Shown: positions 8,211-17,286 of the stretch, piece after piece
Position numbering within the stretch: the stretch's first letter is position 1
Layout of the letters: each line of letters begins with the position of its first letter
Assembly: GCA_007694905.1 (NCBI GenBank)
Contig: REEU01000152.1
Span: 42,907-106,906 of the forward strand
Source of the DNA: Gammaproteobacteria bacterium
GTDB taxonomy: Bacteria; Pseudomonadota; Gammaproteobacteria; Pseudomonadales; Azotimanducaceae
Length of the DNA: 64,000 nucleotides
Direction: 5' to 3'
Position numbers and translations under genes: made by a program
Notes under the pieces: model-generated
The model's database searches: none
What the model saw: the letters and a program-made list of their open reading frames with translations, nothing else
What the model was told of the DNA's origin: nothing

Positions 8211-9605
8211 TCAGAACACTGCCCGACCGGGGCCGCCCAACAGATCCTCGATGGCGCCCGCCGCGCACAGCACGCCAAGGTCGTCGCGCTGCCGCCCGAC
8301 GATCTGCAGACCCACCGGCATACCGTCAGAATCGAGGCCCGCGTGAACGCTGGCTGCGGGATTGCGCGTCATGTTGAAACCGAACGTCATCTCGACCCAG
8401 GCCGCGGTCGGCTTGCCGTTGATGGTGCCGTCACCGCCCGCCTTTGGCGTCCGCCCCGCGCAGGTCGGACTGAGCAGGTAGGGTGCATCAGCGAAGGTCG
8501 CTTCAAGCTGGTCGTTGTAGTGGTGACAGGCGTCGATGGCCAGCGCAAAGTCCACCCCGCTCATGCGGAGCCCGGTGTCGACCATGCCCCGCAGTGCCGG
8601 ATCCACCCTCTCCCAGCGCGGATCGTCCCGATAGCGCCCCATCTTGCGCGCCAGCAGTACCGTCCACAGCGTCCACCAGTGCGCCAGCGGATGGGAATCG
8701 AACACCTGCTCCGCTTCGATGACCTCGACGCCGGCGCCACGCAGCGCTTCAACCGCAGCACCACACACGTCCAGAACTTCCGAGTCCACTTCCGCGAATC
8801 CGAGGGTCGGCGCCCACACCACCCGTTCCGGCAGCGCGCGTGCCGCATAGGCAGGCTGCCAGCTCTGGCAGTCGTCGGGCAGGCCGAAGATGTCCGCCGG
8901 ATGGTCGCCGCGCACCACGTCCAGCGCGACCACCGCATCGCGGAGGCTCATCGTCATCGGCCCGCGCACGGCCAGGAGACCCGTGGTGGGTGCCCCGCCC
9001 ATGGGCACCCGGCCCTGGGAAGCCTTGAACCCGGAATGACCGCACAGCGCCGCGGGAATGCGGATGGAGCCGCCGCCGTCGGAGCCGGTGGCCAGCGGCA
9101 CCAGACCCGCCGCCAGGGCGGCACTGCTGCCCCCGGACGAGCCGCCCGGCGAGTAGTCGTGATCCCAGGGATTACGCGTGGGCCCGAACAGGACATTGTC
9201 GGTGGCGCCCTTGCAGCCGAACTCAGGGGTATTGGTCTTGCCGACGATGATGGCACCGGCCGCGCGCAGTCGCTCCACCTCGATGGAGTCTGCCGTCGCC
9301 GGCGCGGCATCGGCCCAAAGTGCCGACCCGAACGTGGTCACCAGCCCACGGACATCTTCGAGATCCTTGATCCCCACAGGTATGCCGGCCAGAGGGCCGG
9401 GATCGTCTCCGCGGGCGAATTCGGCATCCAGGGCCCGCGCCTCGGCCAGCACGCGATCGGGATCTGTCAGAGTGACGAAAGCGTTCAGCGCCGGATTGAG
9501 CGCTTCGATGCGCGCCAGCGTGCTGCGCATGAGCTCCTCGACCGACAGCCGACCGGCGCGCAGGTCCGCACCGAGAGCGTTCAGATCCGTATCCCTGAAA
9601 TCCAT
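8211..9605 (-). CDS. Amidase (amidase-signature family)
   Basis: 464 residues. The Ser-cisSer-Lys triad is visible: Lys in IPVGIKDLEDV (about residue 79), the Gly/Ser-rich signature GGSSGGSSAALAAG (about 153-166) and the nucleophile region GSDGGGSIRIPAALCG. The enzyme hydrolyses carboxylic amides to acid and ammonia in the cytoplasm. A strong GGAGGAGGAAT site precedes the ATG at 9605. Related enzymes include 6-aminohexanoate-cyclic-dimer hydrolase and aryl amidases; GatA is unlikely because gatB/gatC are absent. The retropepsin gene converges on it with 8 bases between. Confidence 0.9.
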   Translation of the reverse strand: MDFRDTDLNALGADLRAGRLSVEELMRSTLARIEALNPALNAFVTLTDPDRVLAEARALDAEFARGDDPGPLAGIPVGIKDLEDVRGLVTTFGSALWADAAPATADSIEVERLRAAGAIIVGKTNTPEFGCKGATDNVLFGPTRNPWDHDYSPGGSSGGSSAALAAGLVPLATGSDGGGSIRIPAALCGHSGFKASQGRVPMGGAPTTGLLAVRGPMTMSLRDAVVALDVVRGDHPADIFGLPDDCQSWQPAYAARALPERVVWAPTLGFAEVDSEVLDVCGAAVEALRGAGVEVIEAEQVFDSHPLAHWWTLWTVLLARKMGRYRDDPRWERVDPALRGMVDTGLRMSGVDFALAIDACHHYNDQLEATFADAPYLLSPTCAGRTPKAGGDGTINGKPTAAWVEMTFGFNMTRNPAASVHAGLDSDGMPVGLQIVGRQRDDLGVLCAAGAIEDLLGGPGRAVF

Positions 9606-9732
9606 GCCATTCCTCCTCCAACAGGCTGTGCCGGAGCATAACGGAAGCGCTGCAGGCGTGCCTGGAACTCCCGCTCATGACCGGCGCAAGCGTGGCCCCA
9701 TCGCGCGGCACGTTATATAGTCCGTCGCTTGC

Positions 9733-9770
9733 GAAGTCCGCAGCACGCTGAGCTTCGGGTTCCGAACACT
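9733..9770. repeat. Short remnant related to the 21.15-21.43 kb inverted-repeat element
   Basis: 9733-9755 matches the left end of the large element (21165-21187) at 20 of 23 positions, and 9750-9770 matches its right end (21410-21430) at 18 of 21. It therefore looks like a version in which both ends are joined and the middle is lost. It sits at the 5' edge of the kinase frame that lacks a canonical start codon. Confidence 0.55.
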
Positions 9771-9841
9771 CAAATGCTGTCAGGCTTCACTGCCGCGGAG
9801 ACATCGCCATCCCCGAGCAGACACCGCCCGAAGCATCCCTC

Positions 9842-11335
9842 CTGAACGCCGACTCCGAGCTGGCGACCGCACTGCTTTCCGCCATCAGCGAGCGCGTCCA
9901 GGACGTCGTCATCATCCTGGACGCCCACAGGACTTCCGGCGGCAACCCGGTCGTTTGGGCCAACCGATCCCTCTACGACCTGCTGGGCTACAGCGCTGAC
10001 GACAGTGATCGCATCGTCCCCGCCGAGCACTGTCCCGACGACACCCGCGACGAGATTCGCCGCCTGCTCCCGGCGGCCCGGGACGGCAAAAGCATCCACG
10101 GACGCTCCACGTTCCTGCGTCGCGATGGCAGCACGTTTCGCGCCGACTGGAGCATCACCCCACTCTTCGATAGGACCGGGGCACTGCGCTGGTGGATGCT
10201 ATCGGGTCGCAACGCCAGCGAGCAGGAACAGATCGACGCGCTGCTGGCCGAGCAACGGACGCTGCGACGGGACAGCCACGGCATGGCCCGGCTGGGGGAT
10301 ATGGTCGCGGGCGTGGCCCACGACTTCAACAATGCGCTCACGGTCATTCAGAACCTGACCGCCATGGCGCTGGAGGACCTCGGCACGGCGTCACCATCCG
10401 CCGAAGATCTCGCCGTAGTGATCGAAGCCTCCAAGGATGCCGGCGCTCTCGCCCGCAGCCTTACCGCCTTCGGCCGCCGCGGCGCCGGCAGCACCGGCAG
10501 GACGGAGCCCTTCGACTTCGACCACATCGTCGATCAGATCGTCGCCGTGCTGCGCCGGGCGCTGCCGAAACGCATCGACGTCGAGACCGACCTCGGCTGC
10601 GGCAAGCTGGTGGAGAGCAGCGAGAGCATGCTGCAGCAGCTGCTCTACAACCTGGTGGTGAACGCAGGGGCGGCCATTCCCGGGCAGGGCCGGATCGTCA
10701 TCCGCAGCCGCGCCAGCGAGGACGAGCATGGCAGGCTCATGGCGGAGCTGGCGGTGATCGACGACGGCTCCGGCATGTCGCCCGAGGTCCGGCAGCGGGT
10801 CTTCGAACCCTACTTCACCACCAAGGGCAGTGAAGGTTCGGGACTGGGATTGCCGGCGGTACTGACCCTGGTGGAGCAGCACCGCGGCAGCATCGTCATC
10901 GACAGCACCCCAGGTGAAGGCACCGCGGTCATCGTAAGACTGCCGGTGGCCGCAACCCGTTCGGAACAAACCGAAGGCGCGCAACGGCGAGCGCTGGTCA
11001 TCGACGAGGACGGCCTCATTCTGGAGCTTCTACAGCGCCTTCTGGACCGCTACGGCTTCGACAGCCAGACGGCAACCAGTGGCGCGTCAGCCATGGCCGC
11101 CACCTTCGAGGAGGCACCGGACCTGATCATCGTCGATCTCGCGCTCGGCCGTGACAACGGTGTCGAAGTGGCCCTTCGGTTGCGCTCCAGGTTTCCGAAC
11201 GCCGCCCTGGTGCTGACCACTCAAGGCGTGCTTCCCGACCGGACGGAGCCGCCATTTCCCTTCGCCCACGTCCTGCGCAAGCCATTCACGTCCGGCGACG
11301 TCAGACGCATGCTGCAGGAAATCAGACGGCACTGA
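9842..11335 (+). CDS. Hybrid sensor histidine kinase (PAS-HisKA-HATPase-REC)
   Basis: The frame is open from 9752 but has no ATG, GTG or TTG before 10196; starting there would cut the PAS domain in half. Residues encoded from about 9842 clearly form a PAS domain (QDVVIILDAHR, VVWANRSLYDLLGYS, RRDGSTFRADWSITPLFD), so the boundary given is the CTG at 9842 and is uncertain. Then come the H-box DMVAGVAHDFNNALTVI, N-box LLYNLVVNAGAA, DDGSGM and GSGLGLPAV ATP-lid motifs, and a receiver domain with IVDLALG (phospho-Asp) and LRKPF. No membrane segment, so a cytoplasmic sensor. Either a rare start codon or a damaged 5' end. Confidence 0.8.
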   Translation: MNADSELATALLSAISERVQDVVIILDAHRTSGGNPVVWANRSLYDLLGYSADDSDRIVPAEHCPDDTRDEIRRLLPAARDGKSIHGRSTFLRRDGSTFRADWSITPLFDRTGALRWWMLSGRNASEQEQIDALLAEQRTLRRDSHGMARLGDMVAGVAHDFNNALTVIQNLTAMALEDLGTASPSAEDLAVVIEASKDAGALARSLTAFGRRGAGSTGRTEPFDFDHIVDQIVAVLRRALPKRIDVETDLGCGKLVESSESMLQQLLYNLVVNAGAAIPGQGRIVIRSRASEDEHGRLMAELAVIDDGSGMSPEVRQRVFEPYFTTKGSEGSGLGLPAVLTLVEQHRGSIVIDSTPGEGTAVIVRLPVAATRSEQTEGAQRRALVIDEDGLILELLQRLLDRYGFDSQTATSGASAMAATFEEAPDLIIVDLALGRDNGVEVALRLRSRFPNAALVLTTQGVLPDRTEPPFPFAHVLRKPFTSGDVRRMLQEIRRH

Positions 11336-12200
11336 TGCCCCGCGCCGCGAGAAAATCGAGGCTGCGCGCGACCATCGCGTCCGTGTTCACCGCCCCGAAT
11401 GCGTCACCTACGACCACGTGTCGGGAGCCGCTGCCACCGTCCGGAACCACCATGCATTCCGCATCCGGTACTCGCGCCAGCATGGCCCGGGTGCGTTTCG
11501 CGTCAACCACCTGATCGGCGTCACTGAAGATGGCGAGCACAGGTACAGCGATGCGTTCCATGGCGACCCGGCGCACTTTGCGCACCAAGGCATACATGGC
11601 CACCAGCGCGTGAGTGGCGTAGCGCAAAGTCCAGTAGCGGGCGTGGGCCTCATGCTCGGCCTCGATGACCCGCTCGCGCCCCAGCAGCCAGTGGATCCAG
11701 CGACTGGCGGCCGGCAGGCCAAGGAGCGCGCTACGGCGGTCCACCAACCCGAAGTTCGGTGCGATGAGAATCAGGGCCGCCAGTTCGGGAACGCGACCGG
11801 ATGCCGCCAGCAGAGTGGCCAGGGTGCCGCCGGTGGAGGTCCCCACCAGAATGACCCGTTCACCGATGCGGCGGCCGATGGTAACGGCCTGCCGGGTGTC
11901 GTCGATCCAGGTCTTGGCGCTGCCCTCGCTCAGGGCTTCCGGACCACGGCCATGGCCGGTCAGGCGCGGGTAATAGACATTCGCATAGAGGGGTTCCGCG
12001 AGGCGCTCGCAGACGGGCGATGTCTCCATGGGGCTGGCCGAGAAGCCATGCAGATAGACGATGGCGAAGGAACGTCGACGCCGCTCGCCGCCCTGCCAGA
12101 CGATGCGGGCATGGGCATCAGGACGCAGATCGTCATGCCTGCCCTCGCGTTCCTCGAGCCAGGCATCGAGCTTCTCAAGCTGCAAGGGTGGCTGCTTCAC
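11322..12200 (-). CDS. Alpha/beta hydrolase (serine lipase/esterase type)
   Basis: 292 residues. The fold is marked by the oxyanion strand AIVYLHGFSASP (about residue 47), the nucleophile elbow VGTSTGG (Ser at about 122), an acid in FSDADQVVD and a C-terminal His in GSRHVVVGD. It resembles monoglyceride/carboxyl esterases of the Hydrolase_4 type. No signal peptide. Its start overlaps the stop of the upstream kinase gene by 4 bases, so the two are translationally coupled, while its 3' end overlaps the convergent kinase by 14 bases. Substrate not predictable. Confidence 0.85.
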   Translation of the reverse strand: MKQPPLQLEKLDAWLEEREGRHDDLRPDAHARIVWQGGERRRRSFAIVYLHGFSASPMETSPVCERLAEPLYANVYYPRLTGHGRGPEALSEGSAKTWIDDTRQAVTIGRRIGERVILVGTSTGGTLATLLAASGRVPELAALILIAPNFGLVDRRSALLGLPAASRWIHWLLGRERVIEAEHEAHARYWTLRYATHALVAMYALVRKVRRVAMERIAVPVLAIFSDADQVVDAKRTRAMLARVPDAECMVVPDGGSGSRHVVVGDAFGAVNTDAMVARSLDFLAARGISAV

Positions 12201-14191
12201 GCGCCGACTGCGTCCTCTGCCATGGCCTCCGCGACCTGTACGCGCAGCGTCTCACGTCGAAAGGGTTTCTGCAGCAGCCGGACCCGCCGCCGTTGGCCAA
12301 AATCACTGAACACGTCCACGTCCGCGTAGCCGGACATGAACATCACGCGCAGGCCGGGGCACCGACGCACCACCTCTGCGGCGATCTCCGGGCCGCGTTC
12401 CCCGGGCAGGACGACGTCGGAGAGCAGCAGATCCACGGATTCCTGCTCGAGCAGCGCGCGGGCAGCCGTACCGTCCTCGGCCGCGAACACTTCATAGCCG
12501 AAGCTGCGCAGCATGGCCACGGTGACCTCACGCACCGTCGCCTCGTCCTCCACCACCAGGATGCGTCCCTGACCCAGGGCCACGGCGTCAGCCCGGGGCT
12601 GCTCGTCGCTGAACTGGGGTTCCGCCTCCGCAACCGGCAGGTACAGCCGGACCCGGGTGCCCTTGCCTTCGCGACTGTTGAGGTCGATCTGGCCCCGCGA
12701 TTGCCGCACGAAACCGTGCACCATCGACAGGCCGAGCCCGGAGCCGTGGACCGCATGCTTGGTGCTGTAAAAGGGTTCGAACGCACGATCGAGGACCTCG
12801 GCGGACATGCCGGAACCGGTATCGGCCACCTCGATGCAGACGAAAGCTGTTGCCTGCATTTCGGGAAAGCGTCGGGACACCTCTGTTGCCGCCATGAGCC
12901 AGGAGCTGATGGTAATGCGCCCTGGACCGCTCATCGCATCCTCGGCATTGTTCGCCAGATTCAGCAGCGCCGTCTGCAGCTGCGTCGGATCCGCGAGGAC
13001 CGGCTCCCGCGCCTGATCGTCGAACTCGAGCTGCACCGCGGACCGCAAGGTGCGTTCGAGCATCGTGCGGGTCTCTGCGAACAGCGCTTCGAGCACAACG
13101 GCCCGGGGCTTGAGCGGCTGCCGTCGGGCGAAGGACAGCAGACGCCGACTGAGCTCCGTTCCACGCCCCGCCGCCTGCGTGGCCTGCAGCAGCAGAGCAC
13201 GGGTGTCCGGGTCGCTGATGCGGTCGTCGATCAGCTCGAGATTGCCGAGCACCACCGCCAACAGATTGTTGAAGTCGTGCGCGATGCCGCCTGTAAGCTT
13301 GCCGATGGACTCCAGACGCCGGGCCTGCTGGGCGCGCTCCTCCACTTCGAGCCGCTGACTGATGTCCGTGACTGCCACTTGGTAGGCCGGGGCACCGTCC
13401 CATTCCACCTGGGAGACGAGCGCGCGCAGCCGGGCTTCGGACCCGTCCCGGCGCTGGATCACCATGTGGTAATCCCGCTCCACGTGCTCTTCGCGCTGGC
13501 GCGCGGCCATCCGCTGTCGTGCCCGCTCCTGCTCCGCTGGCGGCAGCAGTCTCATCACCGAGCCGAGCTCGAGCAGCTCAGCCGGCGTGGCGTAGCCCGC
13601 AAGCCGCGCAGCAGCCGGGTTGACGTAAACCAGGTCGAAGCCCCGATGAACGATGATGCCGTCCTGGGACGTCTCCACCAGCGCGCGATAGCGTTGCTCA
13701 CTCTGCGCAAGGCGCTGCTCGAGGCGGACGCGCTCGAGTTCCATGGCCACCCGTACCCTCTCGCGATCGAGGAGCTCGTGGACGGCATCGGCATCCGCAA
13801 TGGGGCGGCGGAACAGCAGCACGAGAATGCCGCCTGGCGCGTCGCCCTCCCCGGCCAGCGGCACGCCGGCGTAGCCCTCTACGCCCAGCGTGGCGAGCAT
13901 CTCGTCGTCGGGGAAACGACTGGCCGCTGCGGATCGGATCACATACGGGGTGCTGTCCAACACATCCTCGAAGGGCGTGCCTGCACGCTCGTAGGGCTCA
14001 CAGTCCCGGGGTTGGCCGTCCACCAGCATGCGTTCGACAGTGACGCGTTCGCTGGGGCCCAGCGTGCCTACGAGCACAAAATCCGCACCGCCGCGCTCCG
14101 CGACGCGCCCCAGCAGGTCGTCCAGGAATCGGAGAGACCCGGCAGGCGCAGCGCGGACCGTACCGCCCGCCGAAGGCGCGTCGTCGACCAT
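12197..14191 (-). CDS. Hybrid sensor histidine kinase (GAF-PAS-HisKA-HATPase-REC)
   Basis: 664 residues. A GAF-like domain (about 20-165, with YVIRSAAASRFPDD and GYAGVPLAG) is followed by a PAS domain (about 190-300, RYRALVETSQDGIIV, VYVNPAAARLAGY), H-box GKLTGGIAHDFNNLLAVV (His at about 316), N-box LLNLANNAEDAM, VADTGSGM, GSGLGLSMVHGF, and a C-terminal receiver (ILVVEDE, LLLSDVVLPG, LLQKPF). No transmembrane helix, so it senses a cytoplasmic signal. No DNA-binding response regulator lies nearby. Coupled by an ATGA overlap to the downstream hydrolase. Confidence 0.93.
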   Translation of the reverse strand: MVDDAPSAGGTVRAAPAGSLRFLDDLLGRVAERGGADFVLVGTLGPSERVTVERMLVDGQPRDCEPYERAGTPFEDVLDSTPYVIRSAAASRFPDDEMLATLGVEGYAGVPLAGEGDAPGGILVLLFRRPIADADAVHELLDRERVRVAMELERVRLEQRLAQSEQRYRALVETSQDGIIVHRGFDLVYVNPAAARLAGYATPAELLELGSVMRLLPPAEQERARQRMAARQREEHVERDYHMVIQRRDGSEARLRALVSQVEWDGAPAYQVAVTDISQRLEVEERAQQARRLESIGKLTGGIAHDFNNLLAVVLGNLELIDDRISDPDTRALLLQATQAAGRGTELSRRLLSFARRQPLKPRAVVLEALFAETRTMLERTLRSAVQLEFDDQAREPVLADPTQLQTALLNLANNAEDAMSGPGRITISSWLMAATEVSRRFPEMQATAFVCIEVADTGSGMSAEVLDRAFEPFYSTKHAVHGSGLGLSMVHGFVRQSRGQIDLNSREGKGTRVRLYLPVAEAEPQFSDEQPRADAVALGQGRILVVEDEATVREVTVAMLRSFGYEVFAAEDGTAARALLEQESVDLLLSDVVLPGERGPEIAAEVVRRCPGLRVMFMSGYADVDVFSDFGQRRRVRLLQKPFRRETLRVQVAEAMAEDAVGA

Positions 14192-14244
14192 CGATTCGTG
14201 TACCTCTGCCTGGACCGGACAACCTCAGGATGGACCCGAAAAGT

Positions 14245-16356
14245 CTAGCCCAGGCCCTTGGTTCGTGCCCCGCCAACAGGCGCTTCGCCGCAAGCTGCGA
14301 GAATGAAAGCATATTCCTCTGCCAGCTCTCGCAGGGCGTCCCAGCGGCCGGAGACGCCACCATGTCCAGCGCTCATGTTGGTCTTCAGCAACATGACCTG
14401 ATCGTCACACCGCAGCGCCCGCAGTTTCGCCACCCACTTCGCCGGCTCCCAGTAGGTGACCCGCGGGTCGTTAATGCCCGCCGTCACCAGCAGCGGCGGA
14501 TACGGACCCTCATGCACGTTGTCGTAAGGTGAGTAACTGCGGATGAGATCGAAGTGGGCGACGCTCTCAATGGGATTGCCCCACTCCGGCCACTCGATGG
14601 GCGTCAACGGCAGCGACGCATCGAGCATGGTCTGCAGCACGTCCACGAAGGGCACGTGGGCCACCACCGCACCCCAAAGCTCCGGAGCCTGATTCATAAC
14701 CACGCCCATCAATTCGCCGCCAGCGCTGCCGCCGGAAATAGCGATGCGGCCGGGGGCAGAGTAGCCCGCTGCAATCAGCCCGCGCGCGACGTCCTCGAAA
14801 TCATTGAACGTATTCCAGCGCGCCTCCAGCTTGCCCGCTTCATACCACCCGTAGCCGAGATCGTCACCGCCGCGGATATGCGCGATGGCGCAAGTGTAGC
14901 CCCGTTCCAGCAGGCTCAGGCGCGCCGCCGAGAATGTCGGTGCAAAGGCGCTGCCATAGGCTCCATAGCCGGTGAGGTAGAGACGACCGCTGCTGTCCAC
15001 GGGCTGATCGCAGCGACGCACCAGGGACACCGGAATCCGCGCGCCGTCGCGAGCGGGCAGCCACAGGCGCTCGGTCACGTAGCGTCCGGGGTCGTAGCCG
15101 GTGGGGATCTGACGCACCTTGCGGGTGATCAAGCGGCGCGCCGCGACCTCATAATCATAGACCGTGTCTGGCGTGACCATGGATGCGTAACCGAGGCGCA
15201 GGGTCGGCGCATCGAACTCGGCGTTGCTGCCGAGCCCTACGGCGTAGGCCGGCTCCGGGAAGGACACGAAGTGCTCCGCTCCCTGCCAGTCGCGGATGCG
15301 GATCGCATCCAGCCCGTCCCGACGCTCGTGGACGACCAGATGCTCCCGAAAGCAGGTGTGATCAAGCAGGTAGTCGTGGTCGTCGGGGGCGATCTCTTCG
15401 CGCCAGTTAAACGCTTCGGGTGCGGTGTCGGGCGTGCTGACGATGCGGAAGTTCTGATGCCTGTCATTGGTCCGGATCCAGAAACGGCCATGGGCATGAT
15501 CGACGTCGTACTCATGGCCACTGCGGCGGGCGCTGATCAGCAGCGGCGCCGCCAGCGGGTCATGCGCTGGCAGCACCCTGGACTCGCTGGTGACGTGATC
15601 GCCGCTGGAGATGACTAGAAAGGCCCGGTCCTGAGTCTCGCCGACGCCGACGAAGAAACTCTCGTCGTCTTCGGTGTAGAGCACAACATCGTCTTTCGGA
15701 TCCGTGCCGAGGCGATGCAGACGCACCTGATACGGCCGCCAGTTCTCGTTCAGCACGAGATAGAGAAAAGCCTGACCATCTGCAGTCCATACCGGCGCGC
15801 CGAGGGTGTTGTCGATGCGATCACCGAGCCGCTCGCCCGTGTCGAGGTCAAGCACCTCGATGTGGAAGCGCTCGGACCCGTCGACGTCACTGGCGTAGGC
15901 CAGCAGCCGGCCCGAAGGGTCCACTTCCAGGCCCCCGAGCTGGAAGTAATTCCGACCGTCGGCGAGCCGGTTCTCGTCCAGAATGATCTGCTCATCGCCA
16001 CCCGCCACGGGCGCACGCGACCAGATCCGGTACTGGTTATCGGGCTCGAAGTGCCAGCGATAGAACCACCCGCCCTCGCGCCAGGGTACCGCAGCGTCGT
16101 CCTCCTGCTGGCGGCCGCGTATTTCCGCGAACAGCGACTCCACGGTGTCCGCCAAGGGCGCCATCACCGCATCGAAATAGGCGTTCTCCGCTTCCAGATA
16201 GGCGATCACATCCGGATCGCCGACCTCCGGATAAGCCGGATCACGCAGCCAGTGCCACGGATCCTCGATCTCACGGCCGTGCCAGCGACCAGTCCAGGAT
16301 CGGCGCGGGGCCCGCGGCGGTGGCTGGCTGGTACCGAGTCGTCCACTGTGGCTCAT
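14245..16356 (-). CDS. ptrB: Oligopeptidase B-type S9 serine peptidase
   Basis: 703 residues, the normal size for oligopeptidase B. An N-terminal beta-propeller (about 1-410) precedes the alpha/beta hydrolase domain with the Ser elbow AISGGSAGGELMG (about 540), the Asp in TAGINDPRVTYWEP and the His in SAGHGGVSGRW. The VPFVDVLQTM and EWPEWGNP segments are typical of this subfamily, which cleaves short peptides after Lys or Arg in the cytoplasm or periplasm. No signal peptide is seen. It lies just after the kinase gene on the same strand, about 50 bases apart, and is divergent from the NYN gene. Confidence 0.93.
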   Translation of the reverse strand: MSHSGRLGTSQPPPRAPRRSWTGRWHGREIEDPWHWLRDPAYPEVGDPDVIAYLEAENAYFDAVMAPLADTVESLFAEIRGRQQEDDAAVPWREGGWFYRWHFEPDNQYRIWSRAPVAGGDEQIILDENRLADGRNYFQLGGLEVDPSGRLLAYASDVDGSERFHIEVLDLDTGERLGDRIDNTLGAPVWTADGQAFLYLVLNENWRPYQVRLHRLGTDPKDDVVLYTEDDESFFVGVGETQDRAFLVISSGDHVTSESRVLPAHDPLAAPLLISARRSGHEYDVDHAHGRFWIRTNDRHQNFRIVSTPDTAPEAFNWREEIAPDDHDYLLDHTCFREHLVVHERRDGLDAIRIRDWQGAEHFVSFPEPAYAVGLGSNAEFDAPTLRLGYASMVTPDTVYDYEVAARRLITRKVRQIPTGYDPGRYVTERLWLPARDGARIPVSLVRRCDQPVDSSGRLYLTGYGAYGSAFAPTFSAARLSLLERGYTCAIAHIRGGDDLGYGWYEAGKLEARWNTFNDFEDVARGLIAAGYSAPGRIAISGGSAGGELMGVVMNQAPELWGAVVAHVPFVDVLQTMLDASLPLTPIEWPEWGNPIESVAHFDLIRSYSPYDNVHEGPYPPLLVTAGINDPRVTYWEPAKWVAKLRALRCDDQVMLLKTNMSAGHGGVSGRWDALRELAEEYAFILAACGEAPVGGARTKGLG

Positions 16357-16463
16357 GGGCGCCCCTCAATCGAAAACGGCCGCGCATCATAGTCGCCACG
16401 CGCCTGTTCGGCACCCCGGACGCCCTGTATCCTGCGCGCTCGTCGAAACTGGCCGGATACGCC

Positions 16464-17279
16464 ATGAACGAACATGCACTCACCCGCAGCATGGCGGTGT
16501 TCTGTGACTTCGAGAACATCGCCATCGGTTCCCGCGACGCCAAGTACGAGCGTTTCGAGATCGCACCCATCCTCGATCGGCTGCTGCTGCGCGGCAACAT
16601 CGTCGTGCGCAAGGCGTACTGCGACTGGGAGCGCTACAAGGACTACAAGAAAGCGCTGCATGAGGCATCGTTCGAGTTGATCGAGATTCCCCACGTGCGC
16701 ATGTCCGGCAAAAACTCGGCCGATATCCGGATGGTCGTCGATGCGCTGGACCTCTGCTACACGAAGCCCCACGTGGACACGTTCGTGATCATCAGCGGCG
16801 ATTCCGATTTTTCGCCGCTGGTGAGCAAGCTGCGGGAAAACGACCGGGTCGTGGTGGGCGTCGGCGTGCGACAGTCCACGTCTGATCTGCTTACGGCCAT
16901 CTGCGACGAATTCATCTTCTACGACGATCTGGTCGAAAACCGCAAAGCGAGCAAGTCCCGCAAGCGTCGCGGCAGTCGCGGCAAGGCCGCACAGCCGGAA
17001 GAGCGGTCGGTGGAAGAGGAAGATCGCGCCAGCGAGGCCATCGACTGGCTGATGGAGATCGTCGAGGCACTGTTCGAAGAGCGCGGCGAGGAGGACAAGG
17101 TCTGGGGGTCGATGGTGAAGCAGTCGCTGAAGCGGCGGCGTCCGGGCTTCAACGAGCGGGCCTATGGCTTCAAGAGCTTTGGCGCGCTGCTCGAGGAGGC
17201 CCAGAAGCGAGGCCGGCTGACCCTGGTCTCCGACGACAAGTCCGGCGGTTACATCGTCGACGATTACAACGACAGCTGA
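16464..17279 (+). CDS. NYN-domain RNase-like protein with C-terminal OST-HTH/LOTUS domain
   Basis: 271 residues from ATG 16464 (MNEHALTRSMAVFCDFENIA). The NYN/PIN-like fold shows the acidic metal sites: Asp in FCDFENIA, Asp in ADIRMVVDALDL and the GDSDFSPLV motif. After a Lys/Arg/Glu linker (about 175-200) comes a winged-helix LOTUS module (about 205-268: EAIDWLMEIVEAL, SMVKQSLKRRRPGFNE, FKSFGALLEEAQ, GGYIVDDY). LabA/DUF88 proteins of this layout are predicted to cut or bind RNA. No partner RNA gene is nearby. It converges with the glycine-zipper lipoprotein gene, with 7 bases between. Confidence 0.88.
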   Translation: MNEHALTRSMAVFCDFENIAIGSRDAKYERFEIAPILDRLLLRGNIVVRKAYCDWERYKDYKKALHEASFELIEIPHVRMSGKNSADIRMVVDALDLCYTKPHVDTFVIISGDSDFSPLVSKLRENDRVVVGVGVRQSTSDLLTAICDEFIFYDDLVENRKASKSRKRRGSRGKAAQPEERSVEEEDRASEAIDWLMEIVEALFEERGEEDKVWGSMVKQSLKRRRPGFNERAYGFKSFGALLEEAQKRGRLTLVSDDKSGGYIVDDYNDS

Positions 17280-17286
17280 ACGCCAG

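Noticed and set aside
8211..9605. GatA subunit of the amidotransferase
   Set aside because: gatB and gatC are absent and the sequence reads as a stand-alone amidase.
12020..14248. 742-codon plus-strand frame opposite the GAF-PAS kinase
   Set aside because: No recognisable domain, composition typical of antisense frames; the minus strand carries every kinase motif.
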